Positions 1 to 12,700 of a DNA stretch of 64,000 nt are shown here, in pieces. The translations under genes and the position numbers were made by a program. The stretch is from Ramazzottius varieornatus (taxonomy: Eukaryota; Tardigrada; Eutardigrada; Parachela; Ramazzottiidae). Numbering within the stretch: position 1 is the first letter of the stretch; each line of letters opens with the position of its first letter. Under the pieces are notes generated by a model, which saw only the letters and a program-made list of their open reading frames with translations, was not told where the DNA came from and did no database searches. The DNA is taken from assembly GCA_001949185.1 (NCBI GenBank), contig BDGG01000003.1, positions 4,585,092-4,649,091 on the forward strand, read 5' to 3'.

Positions 1-1066
1 TAACGGGTACTGTTGCCGCCAAGGGAGGCTAAAAGGGAAGAAAACGGGAACTGCGATGATGGCAGCGCGTATCCCAAGTTCCCAACCATTGAATTACTCC
101 CTGTGACTCAGAATACAATGCTATAGCCTTATCACCTTCTTTTGTGACCTACTTTCGCTTCTCCTCAGTCACATTCGATTCACAAGCTTTTCTCCACTAA
201 TGTTGTAATTTGCCCAGTGAAGGGCAAAGTTCAGCAGAGGGGTTCAAACACAAACTTACGAACAAAACCAGCTTCGCAACGACAGCTCGTGCCCAAAAAT
301 ATTAGACCACCTGAAGTGGTTTGACATGGGGTATCAAGTCGCATGCAAGGTTGTATTACTTACTAAGCTCTGCGAGCATTACGTAATAGCCTCACACTGT
401 ATCGGCGGCAACAAGATGCAGACCAGCCAAGCCAGTCTTGGCGTTAGCAGCGTGCGATGTCTGGAGACACGCACCTGCAGCCGTCTTTACAGTAGCTTGT
501 TTCCGACAACTCTCGCTTGATTGATTGATTAAAAGCAGCTGTGCAGTACGCTACAGAGCGTGTATGTGCGGATCAGCCCCATGGCTGCCACTTTCGAAGC
601 TTTCAGGGATATGTACATAATTTCTCCATCATTGGGCGGATAAGCTTTTTGCCAACGAGTTCAGGTTCAGGGATGTCTGTTTGATGAAGGTAGATACGCA
701 CTTCGAAAACTTGTTCGGGTGGTAAAACGCAAAACCTCGTTTCCTGAATAATTTGGTCTCACACCCCTTGGAGTTTGGACGCATTCTCGTATTCAGATAC
801 CCATATACGGTTAGTTGGTATGTCATGTCACGCCCTATAACATACGATGGCATGGGTCACAGGCGGGTTGATTGATTGATTCGCGGTACCTCTAAATCTT
901 ATCGCAAATTCGCCATACACTTTCCAGAAATGTCCAGAAAATAATCTTATTCCGGATTTTCTTCTCTTCTGGAGCTCAATTCTCCGTTTCTCGTTTCTGC
1001 TAGGTCACATTACATCCGGGATTTTTCCAAGGCTGGCCTACGGGACAGGCAAAAGAGTAACGTCGA
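1..1066. other. Left-edge spacer
   Basis: No coding exon could be supported. Short GATTGATT runs occur near 520 and 868. The FKBP 5' UTR and promoter must lie near the right end, but no TATA-like signal stands out. Confidence 0.6.
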
Positions 1067-3180
1067 ATGGCAACTACCATGTCTGACGCGGAAATGGAGC
1101 CCCAGGAGCAAAGCGAGCAGCTACCGGTCGACTTCAAGCTGGACGATGCAGACTTGATCGATGTCACGGAGCAGAAAGACAGAGGATGCCTGAAGAAGAT
1201 CCTCAGAGAAGGCACCGGATCCGACACCCCATTTACTGGCTCCAAAGTGACGGTACACTATGTGGGTCGCCTTCTGGACGGAAGCGTCTTCGACTCTAGC
1301 CGTCGACGCAATGAACCCTTTGTGTTCGAGCTTGGAAGACGTAGGTCACGGCCTTCTCTTCGACCCTTCGTCAGAGCAATAGTTGCGGCTGTGTTGCAGG
1401 CAAAGTCATCAAAGGATGGGACGCAGGAGTGGCGACCATGAAGAAGGGAGAGCTTTGCGAGTTGGTTTGCACTCCTGAGTATGCTTATGGCAAACAAGGA
1501 TCAGGTGCTAAGATTCCTCCGGACTCTACGCTAGTCTTCCAAGTTGAGCTAATATCGTGGGAGGTAGATTATTCGATAATATTCTCACTTGCACTTTAGG
1601 GACTTCTCTGCGATCAATTTTTCAAGATGGTTGTAGGTCTTCGGACAACCGGAAGTTGACCCAAGCTTTTGCAAAAGTATGTTGCCGCAGAAGGTTCCAC
1701 TGTATTTTTTGATGTTTTTAGGATGAAGATGTTAGCCCGATTTCTTTCAAGAAGGGTCGGATCATGCGTCGCATCAGGAAAGAAGGCACGGGTTATTCTA
1801 CGCCAAATGACGGCGCAAAGTGTCACGGTACGATTTATAGTTAGAATGAGGCACCGTGCACTGGGTTACTGTTGTTGTCTTTCCAGTGAAAATTGTTGGG
1901 CAGTACGAAGGCAAGACATTCGACGAGCGCGAGGTCGAGTTCATCCTGGGCGAGTGCGAAGAGAGCGGCCTGATTTCTGCGTTTGACCATTTTGTCAAGA
2001 AGATGAAAGAAGGCGAAACTTCGCTGATGACTGCCGACGCTGGTCACGCTTTTGGGAAAGAAGGAAAGCCCGAGTGGGGTATCCCTCCTGATGCCCAGAT
2101 CACTTACGAAGTCACTCTGAAGAAACTCGAAAAAGTACGTATGATATTTACAATGTGACATTACAATGAATGTTGTTTGACGCGACGCTAGCAAACAACA
2201 TGGGCTCGTTTCATCCACCTGCATACAGCGGACGCGTGCGTAATGCGGTATGAAGCATGCAGGTGCACGAAGGACGAGCACGTTGAATTTTGTACTGAGC
2301 TACTTTCCGGCAGTAATTGTTTCTTGGGTAAAATTATTTCGCTGTATTTCGCTGTATTTCGCTGTTGCACGTTTAGGCGAAGGAAGTTTGGGCCATGAGC
2401 GTGGAGGAGAAGATTGAACAAGCGGAGAAACACAAAGAAAAGGGTACCGCTTTTTTCAACGTAAGTGCGGAAGTTTTTCAAGTCCGAATTTTTAACCCCT
2501 TCTGTATCGTTCTGGTTTTGGATACAGAAAGGTAGCTTTGTCACTGCTATCAAGTCGTACGAGCGCATGAAGACACTGCTGGCGACTGATCCGGAGTTCA
2601 AGGATGAGTATGAAGAGCAGCGAAAGAAGCTGATGATCATTTGCCATCTCAACCTGGCCATGACTCATCTGAAGAAAAACGACTTTTCCGCGGCCAGGAA
2701 AGCAGCGGACGAAGCTCTTGCTTTGGATCCGAAGAATGTCAAGGCTCTCTACCGTCGCGGCATGGTAAAGATGAGTTTTGTGATTTCTGCCGATCAACAC
2801 AATATTCTTGGCTCGAGTCATTTGCAATTGGCTGTTCTGAAATTTTTTCTCAGGCTCAAGTTGGCTCGAAAGATTTGGAAGGTGCCAAGGACGATTTCAA
2901 GAAGGTGCTGGAAACTGAGCCGGATAACAAGGCCGCAAAACAGCAACTAGCAGTTTGTATTAAGGGATTGAAAGATTATGCCGAGAAGCAGAAGAAGACT
3001 TTCCAAGGAATGTTTGACAAATTCGCCGCGCAGGATCAAAAAATGGTTGGCAATATTATACGCTCATAATTCCATATCTCCGCTCGACGGTTGACTGTTG
3101 TCTCTCTACAGGCGCCAGTCGAATCTGCTTCCGGGCAGGCTCCATCATCCAACGAGAAGAAGGAAGAGGCCACTGCGTAA
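1067..3180 (+). CDS. FKBP4: FKBP4/FKBP5-type immunophilin, 457 aa
   Basis: Eight exons keep one frame: 1067-1340, 1400-1563, 1722-1827, 1887-2134, 2377-2460, 2528-2764, 2854-3045, 3112-3180. Human FKBP4 is 459 aa. The first FKBP domain (about residues 55-145) has the peptidyl-prolyl isomerase pocket signatures VTVHYVG, VFDSS, VIKGWD and PEYAYG, so it is probably active. A second, more degenerate FKBP domain follows ([15 protein letters not shown]). The C-terminal third holds TPR repeats ([25 protein letters not shown]) whose Lys, Asn and Arg positions fit the carboxylate clamp that binds the HSP90 tail. By family this is an HSP90 co-chaperone of the cytosol and nucleus. FKBP4 versus FKBP5 cannot be separated, because the duplication may be vertebrate-specific. 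The last donor (gttggc at 3046) is weak. Intron 4 is long because it holds a family C foldback. Confidence 0.92.
2215..2266. repeat. Family C foldback
   Basis: In intron 4 of the FKBP gene. CACCTGCATAC and GCATGCAGGTG enclose about 28 nt. Confidence 0.75.
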
Positions 3181-3709
3181 AGTGCACACAGTAGTCAGAC
3201 GGTTCACAACCACTGCACATTGGTAAGGTACCCACCAAATCTTTCTTTCGCGTATTTCACGTCGATGTTGCTTCCATTGTTGATAGCGCATTCTCATTCC
3301 ACCGGTCGCGAGGTATGGCAAATTTTTTCTGCGCCACGCCCTTCATGTTCTCGTACTTCCTTTCTTTTCACGGTTGCTAATACTGTGGGCGGTATCACAA
3401 TGCTTGTAGCACTTTGCCCATCCTGTGAAAAATGTACGGGTGCTACGAAAATTATATCAGTGTCACATTGGTGAGATGGGATGAAGTGACGCACTTTTAC
3501 GGAAGTCAGCAAATGTCGAGAGGAGCTACGTGTCTTTTCCGAAACTGTGAACGAAATACCGATGGCTCTCGTTCTGCGACATTGCTGTCAGTATTATAGT
3601 ACCGTAATGGATTAGGCCATCTACCGTTTGAACTGTAAAGACTGAGTGGGTAAAGACCTCAAAATATCGGGACATTTTGAAGAAGGACTTCCAGGTAACC
3701 GGAAATGAT
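3181..3709. other. Spacer, FKBP to CUB-trypsin
   Basis: Tandem-gene spacer holding the FKBP 3' UTR and the protease promoter. I see no repeat or exon in it. Confidence 0.6.
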
Positions 3710-6209
3710 ATGGAAATCTTGGTACTGTTGCCATTTTCATTTTTCGCGCTATTGTCAGCTTTGGCGCAAGACTCTACAGGTATGGAACGAAATCCTATCG
3801 CTAAATAGTCGAAGAAATTTCACCCTAAACTTCGGGCATCTTTTGTATTCAGGACCAACCGGCGCATCGATAGTCCCAGTAGTGGGTTCCTGTCACAAGA
3901 TCGTGTCAGGCACGGCCACGACTGGGAAGGTGAGGTCCCATGACGGGTTCCCGAGCTCTCCTTACAGCCCCGGATATCAATGTCGAACCGTTATTTCGGT
4001 GCCATTCGGACGAACCGTCGAAGTAACTGTCGGCGGAAACAATTCCACAGCTGGACTTCGTCCATGGGACTACGCTGTTTTGGTCGACGGAAGCGTCAGC
4101 CGGAAGTTGAGTTTCATGTGCGATGTGGACAAATACAAAAAAGCCCTCGGTCGAAGTAAGCAACATTTTTCTCGTATGCCTCAGGGTGCAACTAAATATT
4201 TTCGCCGTTTTGCAGATGGGGAGCATTTTGTGGGTAAGTCGAAGCAAGTCTGTCAAACTATTTGGAAAGTGGCGCACACTATCAGGCAGTAACACTGTAA
4301 GCGTGCGCCACCTGAGAAGGCAATCTTGTCGACGTTCGAGATCGTTTCCCAAATGGCGTACGCTCTCGACCAAGATCAATTAAAATGTGCGCCACTTGAG
4401 ATAACAATCTGGATGAAATCATTTGCCGACATTGGAGTTTTCCATCACGAAAAAGCCTTTGTACTTAGCGATCGTACAGAAGTCTTTGGCGGTTACAAGA
4501 ACGTTCAAGAGCTCCACGCAGACTATTGTCATCGATTTCTGTGTCCATAAGTTCGACAAGGAACTGGGTAACCGGAAGGGTTTCGAAATCGAATACAGTT
4601 CCTCTGTTGAGGAAGATTCATCTGCCGAAGGTCCTCCTCATGCAGTGGCCTTATCAGATATGGACGCCGACGGAGAACTGCCAGGAAGAGCTCATCCAAA
4701 TGAGCCTGTGTATACCGGTCTTTCCAAACCGGGCAGCTTTAGGCAACTGACCTGCGGTCGTCCAAAGAATTCTCCGTCCAGTAACCCTAACCGAATCATC
4801 AATGGCGTGCTGGCTAGGAAGAATAGCTGGCCATGGATTGGCGCAATGATGCGGGAGCCAGACTTCCAGTTTTGCGGAAGCTCCCTTGTAAGCACACAAA
4901 CACCGCATGTCTGTCGTAATTAGCTAGATCCATTTTTTATGGACCTACATACAATTTGCTGTCTCAGCGAGACTTCGTATGCAATTCGTGAAAATTTGTT
5001 GCCAATGGTGTCCAAGCAAGATGGTCAACTCTTAAGAACCTGCATACATGGAACCATGTTGCTTCGCGGGTTCTTGTACGCAGGTGGCCGAAGAAGTCGA
5101 GTGTTGGCAAAGTTGCTGTCCTTTGTTCGCTCGGCTTTCGGCTAGGTTGCCGACTTCAGATATGAAATAAGACGGAATATTTCTGTAGATTAGTGACCAA
5201 TGGGTGCTGACCGCCGGACACTGCATCGACAGCTTCACCGATGACAAAATTATAGAAACGGTCAAGATTATCTTCGGAGTAGAGGACCTAACCGCTGCCA
5301 CACCCGCCAACAAGTACCGAGTGACGAAAGTTATTCGCCATGAGAAATACAATAATCCAGTTGGATCTACCAGTAACGACATCGCTTTACTCAAATTAGA
5401 CCGTAAAGTCCACATATCCAACGATACCATGCCAGCCTGCTTGCCTACTAAATCTGTCTTCGAGAAACCCTACGTCCAAACTGCCCCGAATAACCGGCGC
5501 ATCTGTTACGTTGCAGGTATTGAACAGACCGGTCACCTGAATTTTCCTCCCTTGTTGGCTTTCTATCCTAGTTTTCCCGTTGCAGGTTGGGGCCATCTGG
5601 TTAGCGGACAGCATGGAGGTACAGTATTACCAAGTCGTATCCGTATTCTGTCAAAGACTTCCTAACGTTCCTTTTTTATTACAGATACCGGAGGGAAGAT
5701 CGGAGCAGGGACTGATCAATTGCAGCAAGTCGCCCTGGAAATCATGTCAACTGATGACTGCAAGGCTTTCTTGAAGGGCTTATACACGGAGAAGACTGTA
5801 AGTCTAATAGCAGACTCGGCTGCCGTAGCCAAAGCTCCGTGTTTCTTCAATAGGAGACAGTGGCAACAGACACTGTTTCTTTTGGCTTTAACTTAGTTCT
5901 GCGCCGGGCATGACAGCGGCAAGTACGATTCGTGTCGAGGAGACTCGGGCGGGCCGGTTGTCTGTGACGACGGACCTGAACATGGATGGTCCCTGCATGG
6001 AATAGGTACCCCAAGGCTCTTGATTTCTTTTACACAGATGTCACGCTAATCAGTGTGACACCGATATTCCTCTGGAGTGTCCAGTTGTTTATCAGAGGTA
6101 CTAATTCGCAGTGTCATGGGGATTTGGCTGCGGTCAACCAAAGGCACCTGCTGCCCATACGCATGTGGCACTAATGCTGGACTGGATCTACGCGAATATC
6201 CCATCGTGA
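3710..6209 (+). CDS. Secreted CUB-domain trypsin-like serine protease, 496 aa
   Basis: Nine exons: 3710-3779, 3853-4155, 4216-4233, 4469-4887, 5189-5516, 5586-5618, 5685-5797, 5897-6005, 6112-6209. I chose the ATG at 3710, not 3705, because it opens a clean signal peptide ([20 protein letters not shown]). A CUB-like domain covers roughly residues 30-160. A linker then leads to an activation site, Arg followed by IING. The protease domain has the full triad: His in TAGHC, Asp in NDIALL, Ser in GDSGGP. Asp six residues before the Ser ([10 protein letters not shown]) predicts cleavage after Lys/Arg. It should be a secreted zymogen, but the substrate is unknown. One exon is only 18 nt. Introns 3 and 4 carry foldback elements. 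Many CUB-trypsin families exist, so no orthologue is named. Confidence 0.88.
4263..4420. repeat. Family A foldback, two copies in tandem
   Basis: In intron 3 of the CUB-trypsin gene. Each copy has a GTGGCGCAC or ATGGCGTAC left arm and a TGCGCCAC right arm about 30 nt apart. Confidence 0.9.
5036..5088. repeat. Family C foldback
   Basis: In intron 4 of the CUB-trypsin gene. ACCTGCATAC and GTACGCAGGT enclose about 30 nt; AAGAACC/GGGTTCTT add to the pairing. Confidence 0.7.
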
Positions 6210-6660
6210 TTTTCATACGGAATAGTCAGAAATTCGCCGTTCGCCGTCGCATCCATAATTTGTTCTTGATGATTCATTGAACACCACGCAGTGTCTGTTT
6301 GGACTTTACAGTGAAAATTTTAGAACTGGGCTAGAATATTCTTCAAGGGGTTCTGGACCAACGTTAGTCATACGTTTTGAGCCTGCAAAATTGGTTAGTG
6401 GCAAGTGTATCACACAAAAAATGTTTTAGCACTCTTCTTCGAACCGACAGAAATCAGACAACCAAAAAAGACATGCAGCTACTGTAGAAAACATTCATTC
6501 ATTCCACCGGCAACCAAGAAAAATACCGTATAAATTACAAGATAACTAAAAAGAAACCGAGGCCAACTGAAAGTCACATTGGGTGCGCTCATTGCGGCGA
6601 GCAGGAGTTGAAAACTAGGGAAAAAAAGAATGGAATGAGAAATCATGATAACTGAGGAAT
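6210..6660. other. Convergent spacer, CUB-trypsin and ULK3
   Basis: 3' ends of both genes. A/T-rich and without recognisable structure. Confidence 0.6.
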
Positions 6661-9318
6661 TCAACGGTGAGATCTATACGGAGGATTCAAACGCCTACTC
6701 GAAGATTCCGGGTCTTTCATTAACGGTTTAGACACCGAGACTTCTAACACAGGCGGGGACGGCGTAGCTTCCTTCTGTCTCTCAAACATTTTGAGATTGT
6801 CGTTGAGGGCTTCCGCCTTGGCTAACCAGTCGGATATCTGCTTCTGCAGCTTTGACCGCTTGTCTCCAAAGGGCATACCTGCTAAAAGTGGTCAAACACC
6901 GACCAGACAAGAACGCTCAAGGGACAGGAAACCACCACCCAGAGAATACAGAGATTACAGTGAGAAATCACCACATGCAGGACGAACATGCGAGGAGAAG
7001 CGACTTACCTTTCGTGAAACGAATGAGTCGTTCTATAGCCACTTCGTAATATTCCACAGCGACCTTGTCATGGCCTTGAGACTCCTGCAGACAACCAACC
7101 CATAACAAAAAAGACGATGGTGGAGCATCAGTAGTCGTGGGAAAATTGGCTAGATAATTATAATGAGATATGAGAGGCCAGCAAACGAAAAGTACACAAA
7201 TTGTCCTCTAACGTGGCGCACGCTTCTAGTCGATAACTAAGAAGGCGTGCGCCACTTATTTTATGTGACGCAGTTGTTCATTGAGATTAAACGAGAGCAT
7301 GCGCCACTCTGGAAAAAAAGGACCGGCTTTCCATATTTTGGGTGCTGGGTTAACATTGCCCCTTTTCTATGAGAAGGCCTGTCAAGTTGGTGCCGGACAC
7401 AGTCTCGCCAAGGTACCTCGCAGAAAAAGGGCAGCGCTAAATAACCCCGAAAACAGGACTTTTTCTTACCATGTATTCAGCTGTACAGCCAGACTCGAGC
7501 GCGGCAACGATGGCGGGTTGGTCCTCGAAAATACGTTTTAGATAGTCGGTCGATGTTTCATCGATGTATTCAATGTCATGAAGGAACGTGGAAGACGGCG
7601 ATTGTTCGGTGCTGACTTTGCGCTTGCTTCGGACTTTCTGTTTCAGCTCTTCGGTCCGGTTCATCATACGCTGGACTTTGTCTTTCAAGGCCTTCTTCTT
7701 GACTTCATTCTTCTCATCTGGAAGATCAATATTTCATACGGAAGAAACCAAGAAAACGAGTCGGTGCTTACAGGTAAGAGCGACGACTAAGTAGTCGAGG
7801 CATTCGAGATACTTCTTGATGGCGCTGTTGTAGTCTTCGAACTTGTCGAACTGTTGGGCTAGTTTGGCCAACTCAGCCTGTATTTTAATTGCAAAAATAG
7901 ACAAGCTGATCAACTGACAAGGTGGGAAGATAAGTTCATTCTCACCGCTTTTTCGTTGTTTTCTTCAGAGGGAAAGTGTTCAAAGTCTAGGAAAGGGTGA
8001 GCAAAGAAACTCTCAAAGGATATTCTCTGCCTGGGATCTTTCTGCAGCAGCCGCTTTAGCAAATCACAGCAATTGTCCGATATCTTCACGTCAGTAGGTA
8101 TCGCCACGGGGGAACTATCGGTAATTTTAAGGACGAGTTCTTCGATGGACTTGGAAGTGTAGGGAGCTTTGCCAAACAAACATTCTGCAACCCGAAGTCT
8201 TCGTCAAAATAGGGTAAAGTAGGCAAAAGCTAGGCTTACCGTAGAATATGACTCCTACCGACCATAAATCCACTCGCGCATCGTAGGACCTGCTCGTGAA
8301 CATTTCAGGAGCCTGGAGAAAAAACATGCCACAGTGAGCACGTTTAGCATTCGCATCTGTGAGTCTGCCACTTACCATGTACAAAGGTGAGCCACGCAGA
8401 TCAGTCGCTCCATCAGTCGGTTTCAAATACTGAGCAAATCCGAAATCTACACAAAAGGTGCGCCAATTTCTTTCACTGTAGTGTAGGAGCGAAGGGAACG
8501 AACCACAGAAATTATGTCTTACCCGCAATCTTGATGAAGGGTTCTCTGCTGGAAGACAGCAAGATGTTTTTGGGTTTCAGGTCCATGTGCGCCACATTCT
8601 TCGATCGCAAGAACTGCAGAGCTTTCCCTAAACAGAACATGGATACCGTCGACAGGTTCGCGCTAGGGTACAGACGAAATACTGCAGTGATATACTGCTG
8701 CTATCCGTCATAAAATCTTTAATAGTGCTATCGTCTAACAGAATTGGTATTAATACCGATCTGCTGAAGAAGCCTCCTGCTAGGCACTTCCGGTAGCCGT
8801 CTCCGGCTCTTGATGAAGGTGGAAAGGTCTCCGTCTGGGGCATACTCCAGGATCAGGTAAATATAGTCGGCATCCCACTGCAGCAGAGAAAAACCAAGCT
8901 AATTTATTGACAACCGGAAGTGCAAGATAAGAATTAATAGCCTTGTCGACAATCCAGCTGAATTAAGATAGGGTTGTTACTTCCCGTGAAGTCTTTCATC
9001 TCCACGATAAAGTCATGCTTGATAGACTTCAGGATTTCGATCTCCAACAGCAGGTTCTCAATCGACGCGGGATTCAGTTTGGACTTTTGGATCCGTTTCA
9101 GCGCCACAGTTTCCTTGATCGTCTAAATAACAAAACCATCAATAGTACACCGCCGTGCCAGGTGTTTTACACAGATGCCTTACCTTCCAGAAAGCCTTGA
9201 AGACTACCGCATACGATCCAGATCCAAGTCGCTCCTGAAGGACAAAGTCGGTGATAAGGGGACGCTCCGAAGCTGGACTCTTCCCTCCAATCGTCGATCG
9301 CGGCCGATGGTTTGCCAT
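6661..9318 (-). CDS. ULK3: ULK3 serine/threonine kinase with C-terminal MIT domains, about 510 aa
   Basis: Exons in transcript order: 9318-9184, 9122-8981, 8877-8757, 8627-8523, 8446-8376, 8312-8240, 8184-7946, 7877-7772, 7717-7470, 7084-7009, 6878-6661. The kinase domain shows the glycine loop LGSGSYAVV, ETVALK, DFGFAQ, GSPLYMAPEMF and ISFESFFAHP. The catalytic loop reads HMDLKPKN instead of HRD; human ULK3 also departs here (HLD). The C-terminal part aligns with the tandem MIT region of ULK3 (ALTYEKNEVKKKAL, DKVAVEYYEVAIERL), which binds ESCRT-III subunits. By family it acts in the abscission checkpoint, autophagy and Hedgehog signalling. The start ATG at 9318 is the one in frame with the kinase. 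One oddity: the second exon is 1 nt too long to join the third in frame at the only GT donor (8979-8980). Confidence 0.88.
7211..7308. repeat. Family A foldback, one good copy and one decayed copy
   Basis: In the ULK3 intron between exons 7470-7717 and 7009-7084. The second copy keeps only the right arm (GCATGCGCCACT) well. Confidence 0.85.
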
Positions 9319-9780
9319 GCTTCTTCAGGGGATCTATGTACGGGATCGTCAGGCATACTCTAGTTCCGACCACCTAAAACACACGATCATGGTAATGTTC
9401 AAACCGCAAGATAGTGGTTTGTGCTGACGCTTCTAGTTCCACAGCTCGTTGAAGATGAACAATCGCCTAACCGTAAAATGAACAACAGAGTTCACCTGGA
9501 TGACTCAGTGTTGAAGGTTCAATGAGGGTCCATGAGTCATACAGGTACTTATGTGAAGTGGTGGGCGACGTACGTACAACCATTCAATCTTATGATGTCA
9601 CCCATGGACAAGAAACCACAACAAATCAATGGGCTTCCGTTGATTGAAACTTGGTCATTTCGGTTTCTGGCTCCTGATTTTACTTGGAAGAGCTGGAGGA
9701 CTGGTGCAAGATGCTGCATCGATGGAGGTGATACAGGACCTAGGTGAGAGTCTGCAGGGCGCTGATAACAAGGATCCTCG
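9319..9780. other. Shared upstream region of ULK3 and PIGN
   Basis: Divergent starts 462 bp apart. Nothing else recognised; a bidirectional promoter is inferred from layout only. Confidence 0.5.
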
Positions 9781-12700
9781 ATGATGTTGTGGCTGACGGC
9801 GCTGGCTGTGGTGGTCCACCTGGTCTTCTTGAAGGCCATCTTCGATGTCTACTTCGTCTCTCCTCTTGTCCACGGCATGACTCCTCAGCCGATGCAAGGC
9901 GAACCTCCAGCTAAGCGGCTAGTATTGGTCTCGTGCGATGGACTACGAGCGGACAAGTTCTTCGAAAAAAATGCAGAAGGGAACTATCGCATGCCGTACT
10001 TGAAGAAGATGGCCGAGTTGGGCACCCAAGGTGAAAACCGAGACGCTTTTCCAAGTGGCGCACACTTTCAGCTAACAACAACAGTAACGTGCGCCACTAG
10101 GATTGATTATCGTCTTCTGTTCATTTGCTGACATCCTGGAACAATGTCTCGCAAATTATATCAATCGCGTGATGCAGGAACCTTCTCGTAGGTGTCAGCA
10201 GTACGCGGGTTCCGACCGAGTCTAGGCCAGGACACGTAGCCATGATTGGAGGCTTCTACGAAGACGTCAGCGCGGTAACGAAAGGCTGGAAGGACAACCC
10301 TGTGGACTTTGACTCTGTCTTCAACCAAAGCCGGTACCAACTTCTGAATCCAAGCATAGTATTTTGCTTTATCCTCCCTTCCCTCAACAGGTATACCTGG
10401 GCGTGGGGTAGTCCTGACATCGTGCCCATCTTCAGCAGAGTAAAGACAAGTTCCGGAGAGTTACATCGTATTCCCCACATCTTCCCTCATACATACACTT
10501 CAGAGTTCGAGGACTTCGTCGCGTCGCCTATCGAGACGGACTTCTGGGTCTTCGATAGATTCACGGTGAGCAAAAACCTAACCACAGCCAGACTTACTCT
10601 GAAGTCATACTGAAGTCGCGCTTTTGCTTAGGAGTTCTCTGATGCTGCAAAGAAGGACCCGGCGCTGCAAGAAAAGCTAAACTCTGATCGCGTTGTCCTT
10701 TTCTTCCATTTACTCGGAATGGATACGACTGGCCACACTCATAAGCCCCAAAGCAAGTTAGTCCGTCGTTTTAATACGAATCTTTCCTCATCGTCTACCT
10801 GAAAAGTATAGATTTTCCATTTATACAGGTTGTACGATGAGAATATGCGCCTAATAGACGAGCGAATGCGTACTTTGGTTGAGCAGATCGAGGCGCTATT
10901 CGCTCATGATAATCGAACGGCCTTCCTGTTCACATCGGACCACGGGATGACGGACTGGGGTATACTTCCGCTTCCTTCCTTCTGACATGGAACTGTTCGA
11001 TAGCACTTCCGTTTTAGGTTCGCATGGTTCGGGGCAGGTTGAGGAGATCGCTACGCCGTTCGTTGCATGGGGTGCTGGCATTGCGCGGAACAGACAAATG
11101 GTCGACATTGAGCAGGCCGACTTGACGCCGCTGATGTCGGCTCTTCTTGGGCAAGCCATACCGGTTCATTCAGTGGTAAGATATCCTGTATTGGCATTCG
11201 GCAAATGATTTCACCCAGATCGTTGTTTCGAGCGGCGCACGTTTCCATTGTTAGTGGTCTAGAGCATGCGCCACGTGGAAAACCATCAGGGCGAATTTAC
11301 TGTATTTGCCGACGCCGCATTCCGTTTGATAAATTTCCTCTAGCGACGCGATTTGGTTGTTTACCCTTCCAGGGAGTTCTACCGCTTGCGTATTTGGCCA
11401 CTAGCGCGGCATATAAGAAGTCTTCCGCCCTGACTAACATCAAGCAGATATTCGAAAAAGTCCACGTCAAAAAGAACCAGAAACGCTCCGAATCTTTTGC
11501 GTGGTCGTTCAAGCCTTTTGGGTAGGTGAAACCTTACTCCACCTTTTATAATGGTATGAACTAGCACTGTGCGCTTTCTGCCGCAGGAAGATGGATGAAG
11601 ATGAGTTGAAGGCTAGGCTCATGGCCTTGGAAGATGCAACGAGTGCTTCTGCTGATCAGTCTGCGGTAATTCGTGCGTTTTCATGATTGTGTTGTCGTTG
11701 TTTGAGGTATATCAGTCGCGATTTGCCTTTCAGGAAGAAATACTGGCATCGTTGATTCACACAGGCCTGGAAGCGCTTACGTACTATCAGGAATACGATC
11801 GAAATTACCTTAGGTCAGTGAGTATTCTGTAAACGCCGAAGTACTTTTGGTTGAACATGTTTGCCTCGAAATTTTACCCGTATCTCGCAACTGACCCTCC
11901 GTTGTCGTATAATTCCAGATGCTTGGTTGCGCTGTGCTTTCTTGGGTGGATGGTCCTATCTTTGCTTCAGATATTCGAAGGGTCTTCAGGGCGAGGAGCA
12001 AGCGCACACTGGAGCGTGAAGCGTCCTTTTCTTCTGGGCGGAATAGCGGCCAGTTTCGGGGTGATGACGATATTAGTCGGTGCGTATGACAATGTGGTTC
12101 CGTCTCCGTGTGAATACGAGCAGCAAACTCGGCAAGATTGTTTTCTTAAGTGGCGCACGATCGCAGCCAACAAGACGGAAAACATGCGCAGCTTGGGAAA
12201 CCTTGCCGAGTTTATTTACCGACTTCGCATGTTTCGCTGTTCTCTTCGATGTTTACAAGTGCTTCATCTGCTTGGTCCTTAACACGGGTATGATTTCTAC
12301 CAATAGCTCAGAATTCTCCGGGGATCCATTACCTGTACACTCTTCTGCCAGTCCTTCTATGGACGATTGTTCTCTACAAGATCTTCGCTGGACGGTTTCG
12401 GCTGAGAGACGCTGGTCCGATGCTTCTGCCAGCCGCCACGTTGGCCCTGGGCACTGAGATCCTTGTTTTGACGTTCTTCTATCGACCAGCAGTGTCAGTG
12501 GGCATGTTGATGAGCGGTCTATGGACCTACTTTACGGCTCGCCACTTGTCGACAAGATTGCGCCTGGCATGGCTCGGTACTTCCGTGTTGGTAGCTTTAT
12601 TCCCGCTGCTGCCTGTCGTCGGATCTTCCAGAAACCCCCACTTGGTGTGAGTGAAGCATGAAGTCTCAGAGAACGAAAGTAGCTGATCGACACGTAAAAG

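Noticed and set aside
3705-3707. First ATG of the CUB-trypsin open frame as start
   Set aside because: The frame from 3705 gives no signal peptide and is out of phase with the CUB domain after splicing; the ATG at 3710 fits both.
12080-12457. Open frames running through family A hairpins in PIGN introns
   Set aside because: They cross the repeat and splice sites; the PIGN frame is recovered only after removing the intron.
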